Shown piece after piece: positions 34,888 to 46,036 of a DNA stretch of 64,000 nucleotides; position 1 is the stretch's first letter, and each line of letters starts with the position of its first letter. The stretch spans positions 38,425,496 to 38,489,495 of the forward strand of contig OY759261.1 in the NCBI GenBank assembly GCA_963662155.1. The letters run 5' to 3'. The position numbers and the translations under genes were made by a program. The stretch comes from Lamellibrachia columna. Lineage: Eukaryota; Annelida; Polychaeta; Sabellida; Siboglinidae. The notes beneath the pieces are model-generated. The model did not search any database. It was not told the DNA's origin and saw nothing but the letters and a program-made list of their open reading frames with translations.

Positions 34888-36429
34888 GAGGGAGGGAGGG
34901 TGGGATGGTGGGAGGGAGGGAGGGAGGGAGGGAGAGAGAGAGAGAGAGAGGGTGGGTAGAATTGGGAACGACTATCGCGATGTAGGTGAACATGCACGGT
35001 CAAGTACTTAAACCGAATTACGAAGTAACATTGGAGGAACACATTAGGCTACAATCTTTCAAGAAATAATAAAAACGCATATGGTTTTTTCAGAAGAAAA
35101 AAATCGTGAATCCTTCATTCCCGTTGCGGCCCCCTGCGTTAATTAGCCGTAATTACATCAGATTTGTTCGTTAGCTGTCCGTATGACTAATATATATGTA
35201 CAGGCGTTGTCTACAGCCGCGTTGTTTACGGATGTTCAAGCTGGGAAGCAGGAAGGGGTTAATATTCGTAAACCCTTCTCTTGTATCAGTGCCGAAACTC
35301 CAACCCGGAATTTCGTGATAAAGGGAAGCGTAGCCTACGCCACTCACCGCACGGGTTCGGCCGCTGTAGCTGTCTGAACTTTGAACAGAGAGGAGTCAAC
35401 CTTGAACAAAAACCAGGATATCTCCAGTCATGTGTTGGTCTGTCTTTGCAGTCAGTCAGTTGATGGATTCTGTATAGGCGACATGAAACCTGTTGCCTGC
35501 AACGAAAACTATACAATCAGATAAACACACAAACAGTTTACGCCCATCCGTGTTGTAGGGCTTATGTATAACTCACACGTATATTTGTATGAAGGAACAC
35601 GAGCATAATGTACGATCTAATAGAGCATATGAATTTAAATAAATTGTCACAGTACAGGTTAATTGTTTGTATAGATAACATCGATATTCTGTTTCCGAAA
35701 TATAAGAAAGATAATGTTGGACATATGCTTTTTTCTGCATAAATCGCTATTTGGGTGAATTACTGAACGGAGTCAGTGGAAATTATGTTACATATTTATG
35801 ACACATTTCTTTATAACAACAATTTCTGTATTACAACATTAAGGAACACAAGTGGTTGATTTGTGAAATATCAGTAGTGATGCGTGCAGTGAGAAAGGTT
35901 TTGTGTAGTATTTCAAGCTATATTTAATTTCGATCCAATTTAGAGTTTGGAGAGACTTTACTGAATGCATCAGCGAACATCGACAGAAAATAGTTCCCAT
36001 ATAGGCAGATCAGTTCTACATACTATTATAACATCTATTATAGGTTTGACTTAGTGCAATGTGGCGGAGTAACGAAGAATCTAACAAGCTAACTAAAATG
36101 GATAACCTTGGTATTTTGCTGTCGAGTTGTCAATTGTTAATAGAGCAATTGTTCTATAGTGTACAAGCTGGAAGACACTCACATGGTTAATAAAATCCCT
36201 GACCTGGGAATGTGTACCTTTTTCCTGAAGTCGGAAAGAAAACTGCATCAATCGACGTCGGTAACTCCCATACAAAACAGGGTCCGTCGTCGTTGCGATA
36301 AATGGTCATTCTTTGATATCTGCAGATGTTGACCAAACGATGCAAGAACTGAAGAAAGGAACAAGCACGGCAATGGACGCCCCTCGTCCTGCCCCGTTGA
36401 CCGCAACCATCGACGACCGGACAGTCTAC
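34474..36429 (+). pseudogene. FReD-D: N-terminal remnant of the FReD-C paralogue (exons 34474-34669 and 36326-36429)
   Basis: Exon 1 keeps the ATG and leader (MYTITALLVVSL), but TGA at 34,510 replaces the Cys codon TGC. CTYSFVVQSPHCW follows intact. The donor AAAGGTTGG of FReD-C is AAAGTTTCG here. Exon 2 (DVDQTMQELKKGTS to DDRTVY) is entered by a normal CTGCAG acceptor but is cut at 36,429 by the LINE, about 10 nt before the donor. The FReD exons 3 and 4 are absent: block-1 positions about 11,775-13,898 have no counterpart between 40,505 and 40,525. Non-functional. Confidence 0.85.
34817..34958 (+). repeat. (GA)n and (GGGA)n purine tract
   Basis: A GA run to about 34,886, then GGGAGGGAGG units and a second GA run. 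FReD-C intron 1 lacks it. Confidence 0.95.
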
Positions 36430-36647
36430 TTCTTCTTCTTCTTCTTCCATTTAAGCTCAGGACTCTAGGTTAGCCACATATAAATGTGGCTAGAGTATTT
36501 TCGAGCTGTGATCACTACTGCGTGGGAGCGGGTGATGTAATACCGGTTCGGGTCCGTTTTAGTCAGTATATGTCGCGTCTGCGTAGTTAGGAAATAATTT
36601 AGTGCATGAGCTATATGATATCTAATAATAAGGACTGTATAATTGTT

Positions 36648-38390
36648 CTATGTTGGCATGGTGAGAAGGCATTGTCTAAACCTTTCTACTGACGGTTGGC
36701 TAACTAATTCGTGTGTGCTATTGTTCCATAGTCTGATAGCGCTGGGAAAGAATGAGGATTTGTAGGCGTCGACGTGGGTGAAAGTCTGGTAAAAGCGATA
36801 AGTGCTGCCTCTGGTGCGTGTTGGTGCGGCGGCTAGTGACTTCGTTGTCACATCAACCAATTTGTGGTTGATGCGGTACAGCATCATCAACTTGGCATCA
36901 GCTCGTCTTCTCTCTAGTGACTTCCATTCCAAACTCTCAAGCATGTTCCCTACGCTGCTGCGTCGCCGGTAGTCGTTCATTAAGAAGCGGGCTGCTCGTC
37001 TCTGGACATTCTCAACTGCATTGGTGTACTTTTTGGTGGATGGGTCCCATACAGTCGACGCATACTCCACAATAGGCCTTACAAAGGTCTGGTAACACCG
37101 CGATTTGATGGCTTGGGGGCAGCTGCTGATGTTGCGCTGTAAGAAAGCCCTGGTGTTGTTGGCCTTCTTTGTTATGTTGTCGATGTGGTCATTCCATGTT
37201 AACTTCCTGTCGATGGTTACTCCAAGGTACTTGGCGCCAGTGACCTCCTTCAGAGATTTCCCATGGATCGAGTAGCAGCTGACTACTTTCTTCTTCCTTC
37301 TGTCGGTGATTCTGATAATCTCGCACTTGTCTGGGTTAAACTCCATCAACCAGTCTGCCTCCCATTTCTGCAACCTGTCGATGTCGTCTTGTAATGTATC
37401 TGCGTCAGCTGTTGCGTTGATGTTCCGGTACAGGAGGCAGTCATCAGCAAATAGACGTGCGGTAGAGGATACTTGGTCCGGGAGGTCATTGATGTAACAC
37501 AGGAAGAGGATGTGGCCGAGGACTGTGCCCTGTGGAACGCCTGAGGTGACAGCAGCTGTAAATGATCTTTTACCTTCGAGGACTACTTCTTGGGTACGGT
37601 TACTCAGGAAGCTTTGGATCCAGTCTAGTGTATTTCCTCGCACGCCGTAATGATGTAATTTGGCTGCCAGGTGGGGATGAGACACTTTATCAAATGCTTT
37701 AGAGAAATCCAGCAGCACAGCGTCGATCTGTCCAGCATCATGTAGGCTCTTGGCTAGATCATCAACTGTTTGGATAAGCTGGGTTTCGCAAGATCTATGT
37801 TTGCGGAAGCCATGCTGATAGTCAGTTAGTATGTTGAGGTTTTCCAGGTGGTCCATGAAGTTGCTGTGTATGATGTGCTCCAGAGTTTTGCAGGAAATGC
37901 TCGTTAGAGAGATAGGTCTGTAGTTTGATGGTGAACCTCTATCTCCCTTCTTGTAGACTGGAATAACCCAAGCATGTTTCCAATCTACCGGCACGGTGCC
38001 TTGATCAAGGGATGATTGGTAGATGAGCGTCAGTACTGGTGCAATCTCAGCGGCATAGTCTTTCAGGAGCCTGGCAGGAATCGCATCAGGTCCAGTGGCT
38101 TTATGGGGTTTAACTGCTTCGAGGAGTTTTCTCACGCCAGTTTCACATACTGTGATATCTGGCAAGACACTGTATTTGCAAGTTCCAAGGTTCGGCACGT
38201 TAATCTTGCCTCCTTTCGTGAAGACCGATGAGAATTGGGTGTTAAGAATATCAGCTTTAGTCTGGCTGTCGCTGTGGACAATGCCATTCTTCTTGAGTGG
38301 GGCTACTCCGTTGTTGTCGCTTTTCTTGCTTTTGATGAAAGACCAAAACTTCTTCAGATTGCCCCCATTCTGGTTGCTTTCTCCTATCAT
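36648..38390 (-). CDS. LINE ORF2 part 2: reverse transcriptase and C-terminal domain
   Basis: A 580-residue frame from MIGESNQNGGNLKKFW to the stop near 36,648. It contains the full RT domain (KATGPDAIPARLL, PVYKKGD, NYRPISL, HGFRKHRSC, DFSKAFDKVSH, SGVPQGTVLGHILFLCYIND, RLFADDCLLY, KYLGVTID) and the usual C-terminal IVEYASTVWDP block. No internal stop. It copies LINE RNA at the nicked target in active relatives. Confidence 0.85.
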   Translation of the reverse strand: MIGESNQNGGNLKKFWSFIKSKKSDNNGVAPLKKNGIVHSDSQTKADILNTQFSSVFTKGGKINVPNLGTCKYSVLPDITVCETGVRKLLEAVKPHKATGPDAIPARLLKDYAAEIAPVLTLIYQSSLDQGTVPVDWKHAWVIPVYKKGDRGSPSNYRPISLTSISCKTLEHIIHSNFMDHLENLNILTDYQHGFRKHRSCETQLIQTVDDLAKSLHDAGQIDAVLLDFSKAFDKVSHPHLAAKLHHYGVRGNTLDWIQSFLSNRTQEVVLEGKRSFTAAVTSGVPQGTVLGHILFLCYINDLPDQVSSTARLFADDCLLYRNINATADADTLQDDIDRLQKWEADWLMEFNPDKCEIIRITDRRKKKVVSCYSIHGKSLKEVTGAKYLGVTIDRKLTWNDHIDNITKKANNTRAFLQRNISSCPQAIKSRCYQTFVRPIVEYASTVWDPSTKKYTNAVENVQRRAARFLMNDYRRRSSVGNMLESLEWKSLERRRADAKLMMLYRINHKLVDVTTKSLAAAPTRTRGSTYRFYQTFTHVDAYKSSFFPSAIRLWNNSTHELVSQPSVERFRQCLLTMPT

Positions 38391-39592
38391 AGAGTTAATG
38401 TATTGGTAATACGCCTTGCGGCACTCTGATTGAACAAACTCTTTGTAGCCCGGTATTTTGCTATGTCCTGGTCAGACTTTGTTCGCTGGGCCTTCTTGTA
38501 GCATTTCTTTTCCTTTCTAGACAGGTTTCTTATCTTGCCGTTGGCCCAGGGCTGATTGTAGCGCTGGGAAGACAGTTTTGTTGGAACGTGATTGGCCAAT
38601 ACGCTTTGGCATTTGGCTGTTAGTAATGCCCACAATGTTTCCACAGGTGTTTCCGGGTTGTATCGGGTTTGCATCTCTTCAGCAAAAGCAGCTAGATCTT
38701 CCTTGATCAGTTCAGTGTCTGCTTTCTTCCATATGTGGATCTTCCTCTGGACAGGTATTTGTCTTTTTGGCACGATGTCCGAGTTTACGTAGACTGCTGC
38801 GTCATGATCGCTGACCCCTGGTATTGGCTCGCATCTGTTGACGAGGGAAGGTCGATTTGTTAGGAAGACATCTAAGGTGTTGTGAAGTCTTGTCGGGAAA
38901 GTGACCATCTGTGATAAGCCCAGCATGGCAAATGTGTCAATGAAGAGTTCATTTATCTGTTTAGTGTACTGATGTTTCGATATGGTGTTTGTTTGCCAAT
39001 TGACGTCTGGAAGGTTTGTGTCTCCTGCAATCCACAGGGGGCTGTTTGGGAATTTCCTGGCTATGCTTGATATGGCATCACACATACAGTTTGTGTAATC
39101 AGAGTTGTTGTCTGTTGGTCTGTAAACTCCGAGTACTACAAGAGGGTGTGGCTGTGTGGTCTGAATTTTCACTCCTACCATCTCGCACGGTGACATTATA
39201 GATATGCGTTCTGCGACAAGTCCAGTCTTGATGGCAATCATGACCCCTCCATAACCATCCGCTCTGTCATTCCTGAAAGGAGGGTCATACCCAGGTGGCA
39301 TGAATTCGCTACTGTTGATATTGGGCTTGAGCCAAGTTTCACATGCAATTATGATGTCAGGTTTTGCGTCCTCTACCATGTACTGGAATTCAAGCTTCTT
39401 TGCGCTGATTGACTGTGTATTGACATTAAGCAGACTTATATTGGATTTCCAATGTTTTCTTGGCGTTTGAGACATGACTAGATCACGATATTTCCAGTAT
39501 CGTTGTGAAGCTAAGGGGGTCCTCGAGTGGCGAGGGTGTAAAACAAAATTACGGAATAAATAAGATAAAATAACCTTTAAAAGCGTACTCAA
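38387..39592 (-). CDS. LINE ORF2 part 1: apurinic-type endonuclease domain
   Basis: A 401-residue frame. Residues from SLLNVNTQSI to GVSDHDAAV cover the APE-type endonuclease with the Asn, Glu, Asp/Asn and His catalytic positions present. The end of the frame (RRITNTLTL) is out of frame; the true continuation CRKAYYQYINS is in the frame of the RT entry, marking a single indel near 38,425. Confidence 0.85.
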   Translation of the reverse strand: MSTLLKVILSYLFRNFVLHPRHSRTPLASQRYWKYRDLVMSQTPRKHWKSNISLLNVNTQSISAKKLEFQYMVEDAKPDIIIACETWLKPNINSSEFMPPGYDPPFRNDRADGYGGVMIAIKTGLVAERISIMSPCEMVGVKIQTTQPHPLVVLGVYRPTDNNSDYTNCMCDAISSIARKFPNSPLWIAGDTNLPDVNWQTNTISKHQYTKQINELFIDTFAMLGLSQMVTFPTRLHNTLDVFLTNRPSLVNRCEPIPGVSDHDAAVYVNSDIVPKRQIPVQRKIHIWKKADTELIKEDLAAFAEEMQTRYNPETPVETLWALLTAKCQSVLANHVPTKLSSQRYNQPWANGKIRNLSRKEKKCYKKAQRTKSDQDIAKYRATKSLFNQSAARRITNTLTL

Positions 39593-39891
39593 ATTATCAT
39601 ATTAAAACAGGTGGTTAAATTTTAATAAATAAATAAATAATAGTGACAATAATACTTATATAAAACGACAATAATACTTATATAAGATCTGAATAGCTAA
39701 AAGAAGAACTCGTGAAAGCTGTGCAATGGATGACGCTGATTTGTGCAGGATAAGACGGAGCTTCAGACAAATCAACGTGTTTGTCCGACAGGGGCAGGGA
39801 TATATAGCATGGATAGATAGTGTGTTTGAAAATCCACTACTGAATGCTGGGTAATGCTAAACGTACATTGCTAAACCTTTGTTGCGAGTCG

Positions 39892-40382
39892 CGAGTTTGT
39901 GCGGGTGGATCAGTTTGTGCGGGTGGATCAGTTTGCGCGGGTGGATCAGTTTGTGCGGGTGGATAAGTTTGTGCGGGTGGATCAGTTTGTGCGGGTGGAT
40001 CGGTTTGTGCGGGTGGATCAGTTTGTGCGGGTGGATCAGTTTGCGCGGGTGGATCAGTTTGTGTGGGTGGATCAGTTTGCGCGGGTGGATCAGTTTGTGT
40101 GGGTGGATCAGTTTGTGCGGGTGGATCAGTTTGTGCGGGTGGATCAGTTTGTGCGGGTTGATCAGTTTGTGCGGGTGGATCAGTTTGTGCGGGTGGATCA
40201 GTTTGTGCGGGTGGATCAGTTTGCGCGGGTGGATCAGTTTGTGCGGGTGGATCAGTTTGTGTGGGTGGATCAGTTTGCGCGGGTGGATCAGTTTGTGTGG
40301 GTGGATCAGTTTGTGCGGGTGGATCAGTTTGCGCGGGTGGATCAGTTTGCGTGGGTGGATCAATTTGCGCGGATGGATCAGC
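39892..40382 (+). repeat. 18-bp minisatellite, ~27 units
   Basis: The unit is GTTTGTGCGGGTGGATCA with GCGC and GTGT variants. In block 1 the same point (about 11,629-11,646) holds a single unit-length stretch, GTTTGTGCGGGTGATCAG, between the same flanks. Frames on both strands are open only because the unit is a multiple of three. Confidence 0.97.
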
Positions 40383-42761
40383 GCAACACTTGACTTAATG
40401 CCTGATCAAACGTTAATTGATTTAATAGTGTGTCTGATGATTTATAATAAAAAACTACACACAAAAGTTCCACAAACGAGCTAGAATGTTGCAGTGGATA
40501 AAAGGTAGGTTTGATTTGATTCTACACAGCAAGCTGGTTTTGTCCGATGGGTATGTAAGCACCATGGTTAAATACATCATGCATTTAGAGTTGTAAGACT
40601 TTACGGTGTATCGTACATGGATTCATTGATTTAATGTGAACCAATGTCTTGGTGAAATAACTAACACACACTATGAATTCTTATCTCATGTTCACTAGAA
40701 CGATGGTAGCCTGAAATGAATAATAATTAATGGACAAAGCGGAAGTATTGAGATGTGTGTCAGCCAAATGAGGTATGTTTGCTAGATAATGACTACCATA
40801 ACACAATGTGGCACATGTTCATTCGTTTAAATGCTTGAACCACTTCGTGTTAAACCTCGAAAAGTTAGCGCTAACGAAATAGTCATGTGCTTTTTAGATC
40901 GAACGATCGACTGCACCGCCCCACGAGGCTTTCCCAACGGATAGAACAACACTAAAGTTCTCCACTGTAGCGTTGTTTCTGGCTATGCACCTTGGTCGAG
41001 TGTATACATTTGTTTTTTTTTGCACTTAATTTTGTATCTGTAAATAATATTTGAAAGTATTTGACAAATTCAAATACTTTAGAGAAATATTTAGATACAA
41101 ATAGACATATTTTCATTTCATCAATGTCAAACACAATTACAAATACTTTAAAAAAATATTTAAATACTTTCAAATACAAATGTATTTGACCCCATATCTG
41201 GTGTCAGCCAAAAGCGGTATGTTTGCTAGATAATGAATACCAAAACAAAATGCGGCACATGTTATGTTTATTCTGCCAACAGCTTGAACCACTTCGAGTG
41301 AAACGTCGAAGAGTTAGCGCTAACGAAACAGTCATGTGCTTGTTTAAATCGAATCTTCGACTGCAGTGCCCCTGGGGGTATTTTAAACAGATTAGTGGCG
41401 CCACCCAACGGATGGAGCAACACCAATGTTCTCCGCATTAGCGTTGTTTCTTGTTATTCACCTCGGTCGAGTGTATTTTGGTTACTGTTATCGACGTGTT
41501 TCCCTTGTTTTTTGTGTCCACCGTCTTCTCAATGTTATTAAACGAAAATAACAATCCTCAATATAACTTCCTTTCATTTATCATGATGTTGTGACACACA
41601 AGTTGCGTCAACACTTTGTGTTGACGATATACCTAGATAGTATTATTTAATAACAAATATATCTGAGGAACATATGTGCTAATCATGTCGGTGTTATTTG
41701 GCAATAAATTGTGTTGTTGTTGTTGTTGTTTTTGTTGTTGTTGTTGTTGTTGCAAAAACAAGTAGAAGTTGTTGTGTTCTTGTTGTAGTTGTTGTGTCCT
41801 CGCATTCTATAACATTGTCCGTGATGTTCTTGCATTCTTGCATTTTCTTGAAATGCGGAAGCACCTTGCTTTGTATATCTGAACAGTGAAATATGGGAGC
41901 ACTTAGTTATGTGCCTATAAACAGTGAATTTAATATTTACTCTTAGTGCGTACTACTCCACTATAACAAATTATGTTCGGGTTAACGTGCTTACAAGTGT
42001 GACGCAGTTAAACGGCACAAAATCAATCGAATAATCCATGTGACATAATACCAAATACTCATTCGAGTAGTTGAATTGCTCTCGTGCTTTCCACATTTCA
42101 ACAAAACCGAAAAGGGAAGGCACTCTATGCCCATCCACAGGACGAATCCAACTTGATAATTGTTGTCACGGACATATTCGCGTCATTCTCAGGACGAATC
42201 CAGCTTGACCATTCCTCTCACGGACATCTCAGCTATAAACCTTTTGTGTCATTCACAGGATGAATTTTGTTAAGATATATGACGCTTTATAAATATACTT
42301 ATTATTATTATTAAACTTTCTAACTGGAGTACTTCGCATTGTATGATTATTTTAGGTTTACTCTTTCTGTAATTTCCATACACAAACACAGACTAGGGAA
42401 TGAGTAGTCAATCCAATAATACATTGTATCTAACTGCATTCGAGTGTGTTCGTATTTACCGTGAATACGAGTTGCACACAACGTCCAGCAGATAAGTCAT
42501 TGGGTCAGTTAGGGTCAGGCGTGTGGTCTGGTTTTACTTACCTTTACTTACCAGCTTTTGAATACGTTTTGTTATTCCGCTCTCAGGAGCAGTTGTCTTT
42601 CGAACATCGAATCTGCTGCAGCTTCCGCAGTTACATTTGTCTTGGTTAATGATGCTTCGTACTGTTATCCATTAGTTATCTACCTATCCTCCTCTTTGTC
42701 TTCATATATAACGCAAAATGCATCACATTTTGACAGATCTCATCCACGGCAAACATATGCA
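40383..42761. other. Spacer of block 2 between FReD-D and FReD-F
   Basis: It matches 13,900-15,250. A segment matching block-1 14,140-14,400 is present twice (about 40,750-40,990 and 41,205-41,460), separated by AT-rich sequence rich in AAATACTTT and its complement (40,990-41,190) that ends TATTTGACCCCATATCTGG. A (TTG)n tract lies at 41,710-41,790. No gene was seen. Confidence 0.6.
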
Positions 42762-43000
42762 TCTGGTGTCAACTCTGCCGCCCTTCCCTTCTTTGCACCA
42801 TTGACAAATTCAGTGTCGTCTAAAGACGCGCTTACCGTTCCATCTCTTATTCGACAGAACTTGGGAAGAATTCAATAACGGATTCGGTGACGTCAGTGGC
42901 GAGTTCTGGCTCGGTTTGTAGAAACTGTGTCGAATCACGAATCAGCCGTACATGAAACATTCAATATTTGATTTGAGATTAAACTGACATCAGGATAAAT
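42762..43000 (+). pseudogene. FReD-F: fibrinogen-like-domain exon remnant (block-2 copy of FReD-E)
   Basis: Read across frameshifts it gives LPFF..PLTNSVSS-like remains of the FCTIDKF segment, then from about 42,850 FDRTWEEFNNGFGDVSGEFW, LGL, TAG (42,918) and KLCRITNQPYMKHSIFDLRLN. It aligns with FReD-C residues 155-217. Nonsense and frameshift changes rule out function. It continues past the point where FReD-E is cut by a LINE piece. Confidence 0.8.
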
Positions 43001-43316
43001 TCGAATCGGCCAAAAGAAAGACAGACTGGTCCATAAATGATCTGTAGTTATAATGTCTCGTTATCCGCTAGGTGCAATAACTCTCATTTTTCACTAATCA
43101 TTCTCCATTGTGTTATGTTGTGTGGTACATTTAATGTTTAATTAAACTGTCATGCGAGTAGCATTTAATTGGCAATTTATGTTATGACTTGTGAGGTACA
43201 CTTTGTTAATTAGAAATGCTCAATTCAGCTCAGTCTGTTTGAATGTATGACGTAGAACCGTCATGCGAGTTGCATTTAATTTGCAATATGTTGTTTTAAT
43301 CAGGCAATTTTACAGT

Positions 43317-43550
43317 TGCCTTAACATTGTCGGTGGGTGTAGCTTACTCAAGTGTTTTAGCAATGTCAGTGCGTGTAGCTTTATCATGTTTGTGAACAGT
43401 TTCGGCCAGTGTAGCTTTATCAAGCGTGTTAACAGTGCCTGTTGGTGTACCTTTATCAAGTGTTTTAACAATGTTGGTCGATTTAGCTTAGTCAAGAGTG
43501 TTGACAATGTCGGTCGTAATTGTCGTATCATGCCTGTTTACATTGTTGGT
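43317..43550 (+). repeat. Degenerate ~36-bp minisatellite (block-2 copy)
   Basis: About six units, the counterpart of 16,255-16,500. Confidence 0.75.
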
Positions 43551-44132
43551 AGTCAATATTTTTTCAATTGTCAAGTGTATTAAACACTTGCTGTGAAATG
43601 TTGTTGTTCGTGATATCCACATCGCTCGCCCAATTTTACTTACTCATTGACGGATTGGTTGTTGTATGCGGCAATATATGTATTGTGATAATAGGCCATT
43701 TGCTATAGACATGTCGCCGAGACATGTACCTTGATGGCTTGTATACTGTTTTAAGCACCACAGATCAATCCAAATTACTGAGAACGTCAAGCCTATCTAT
43801 TTCATCGTCGTCGCGTGAAGCAGGGTACATTTGTTCAGAAGTCACTCAACGACATAAAGATGTGGCCATCTAAGAATATGTATATTTGCATTTAGGTACG
43901 GGTTATTTTCAGATTCAGTGCACATATAATAATATCATAGTCATACAGCATTGCCATTTTGCCATTCCCATTGTGACTGTCACATTGATTGATAACATAA
44001 AAAAGATTACGACACTTGTACATGCATTGTACAATTAGCAAACAAGCAAAACTAACCATAATGTATATTGTTCCTTCAATGAAACGATAACAGATTATTA
44101 CTTCACGCACCGTATCGCGTTGAACGTAAGTA

Positions 44133-44217
44133 CTAGATCCAGGCACCAGGTCTCCAGCCTCGGCCCCAGGCACCGAGCTTCCAGCCTCGGCCCCAGGCAC
44201 CAGGTCTCCAGCCTCGT
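44133..44217 (-). repeat. 27-bp GC-rich minisatellite, minus orientation, ~3 units
   Basis: On the minus strand the units GGTGCCTGGGGCCGAGGCTG plus GAGACCT end in GGTGCCTGGATCTAGTAC. The same array and end motif occur on the plus strand at 47,218-47,346. Confidence 0.85.
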
Positions 44218-44263
44218 GTGTATCGCAAGTACATATATCCCACATGTAAGCCAAATAAATCTG

Positions 44264-44791
<528 letters not shown>

Positions 44792-44989
44792 ATTTGAATT
44801 TTCTTTAATGACCAAGTTCACATGCAAGTCACTTATTATAGTATTATGTTTGTGAGTGTTATGCATAACTACCTTTCATAATTATTGCGGCTGTTGTGGT
44901 ATTATTAAATTATAGTTACTGTTGAACGTAGACACAGTGAAACGTTCACTCTAAGTCCCAGGCACAAATACGTGCAGCGAACTACTCAC

Positions 44990-45292
44990 CGATGGTTGTA
45001 TACGGCAGATCTTCCACAACTGTTCCTCGAACAGACGTCGCTGTCGGGGTTGTTCCACTAGACGGGGTTGTTCCACTCGACGGGGTTGTTCCACTCGACG
45101 GGGTTGTTCCACTCGAGGGGATTGTTCCACTCGACGGGGTTGTTCCACTCGACGGGGTTGTTCCATTCGACGGGGTTGTTCCACTCGACGGGGTTGTTCC
45201 ACTCGACGGGGTTGTTCCACTCGACGGTGACTGAGGCTTAAGTGCTGACACCTCCCGAGTCAGTTGCATCAGACTAGCCTTGAGATGGTCCA
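44990..45292 (-). CDS. Gene G exon 2: coil plus Ser/Thr/Pro hexapeptide repeats
   Basis: Open in the frame set by exon 1. The repeat is an 18-bp minisatellite (45,048-45,228, plus-strand unit GGTTGTTCCACTCGACGG) inside the exon. One unit carries N (SNGTTP) and one I (SSGTIP). Confidence 0.7.
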
Positions 45293-46036
45293 CTGTGCCC
45301 TAGTATGCATGACAACAGTTTCGAGTTATTCAGGAGATATATTACGCTACGCCCTCACTCACGCTTGTATTGGACCATAATGTAATAATTGTATTGTTTT
45401 ATTATCACGATGGTCTTATAGTTAGCTATGACGTACTACGAACACGCATGAACACGCATAAAAGAAATTAAATTAATGGGAAACATCCTAACAAAACATG
45501 ACTTTTCATAAAGGTGTATCAGTAACACGCTTAGCATGACAGCGAACAAACATCAAGGAGCTAAATCTTAGGGATACTTAAAGGTAATGTGTTCCTTACA
45601 GCGTAACTAGACATATGATAGAGTATTTAACCTTGTTCGAATAATTCCATGTTATACCAAATTGGCATTAATTGGCATTTTATTAATGTTATTAAATACA
45701 TGGCAATTCTGTGTTGGAAAATTGCTAGCGGCAAGCTCTTTCTTATCGTACGCATGCGAGTTACACTGATCGTCCAGAATTGCACTAATAAATCAAGTCA
45801 ATGTGGCCATGAAGATATGTTCATAACATGAGCTAGATCGAGGTCGTTTATCTGCGCACACCTCGCTGCTTACCCATCTGTATATCAGCCTCGGCGCCGG
45901 CGCCCACGTCTTTGCCATAATATGGATTTTGTACAACGAAACTGTACGTGCAAGTACCTATGCCAGTGCCAGTCTCCTGACCATTGGTCAAGCCTAAGTT
46001 TACCAACAGCAGGACAACAACGCCAGTACGAAGCAT
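44990..46036 (-). CDS. Gene G: secreted FReD-family N-terminal module with a mucin-like (SSGTTP)n stalk, 3' end not found
   Basis: Predicted minus-strand exons are 46,036-45,874 and 45,292-44,990, joined in phase 1 (donor ATGG/GTAAGC, acceptor GGCACAG). Exon 1 encodes a leader (MLRTGVVVLLLVNLGLTNGQ) and TCTYSFVVQNPYYGKD, the module that opens FReD-A to D. Exon 2 encodes a coil-like start (VDHLKASLMQLTREVSALK), then about ten hexapeptides PSSGTT, then VVEDLPYTTIG with a good donor (ATCG/GTGAGT), phase 1. In the paralogues the next exon starts the fibrinogen-like domain; none was found within several kb downstream. The Ser/Thr/Pro repeats suggest an O-glycosylated, extended secreted stalk. It may be a gene whose FReD lies far off, an N-terminal-only protein, or a truncated gene. 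Confidence 0.65.
45293..45873. other. Intron 1 of gene G
   Basis: AT-rich, no other feature seen. Confidence 0.5.
45874..46036 (-). CDS. Gene G exon 1: signal peptide and CTYSFVVQ module
   Basis: ATG at 46,034-46,036. The upstream in-frame codons lack leader character. The hydrophobic core VVVLLLVNLGL precedes NGQ, as in FReD-C (ASGQ). Confidence 0.7.

Larger units (their letters stand above)
36430..39822 (-). mobile_element. Near-intact jockey/CR1-superfamily LINE inserted in FReD-D exon 2
   Basis: Read on the minus strand: 5' region near 39,822-39,592, endonuclease frame 39,592-38,387, reverse transcriptase frame 38,390-36,648, about 200 nt of 3' UTR and a (GAA)n tail seen as TTCTTC at 36,430-36,447. 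Endonuclease motifs are intact (LNVNTQSI, CETWL, AGDTNLPDVNW, VSDHDAAV). RT motifs include NYRPISLTSISCKTLEHI, FSKAFDKVSH, SGVPQGTVLG and LFADD. The two frames form one ORF apart from a single frameshift near 38,425. Flanking FReD-D sequence shows about 45 bp of target lost and no clear target-site duplication. No ORF1 was seen, so it may be 5'-truncated. Confidence 0.85.
26500..43905 (+). repeat. Block 2 of the tandem segmental duplication (partner 1,515-16,840)
   Basis: Same order and orientation as block 1, containing FReD units B, D and F. It is longer because of repeat expansions (28,138-28,320; 29,173-29,618; 30,571-31,530; 39,892-40,382) and a LINE (36,430-39,822). It lacks about 2.1 kb that in block 1 holds FReD-C exons 3 and 4. 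Confidence 0.9.

Noticed and set aside
35183..35463. Frames in FReD-D intron 1, also seen in FReD-C intron 1
   Set aside because: Different frames and stops in the two copies, no domain.
39857..40484. Frames of 164-201 aa over the 18-bp array
   Set aside because: Same artefact: the paralogous site has one unit inside an intron of FReD-C.
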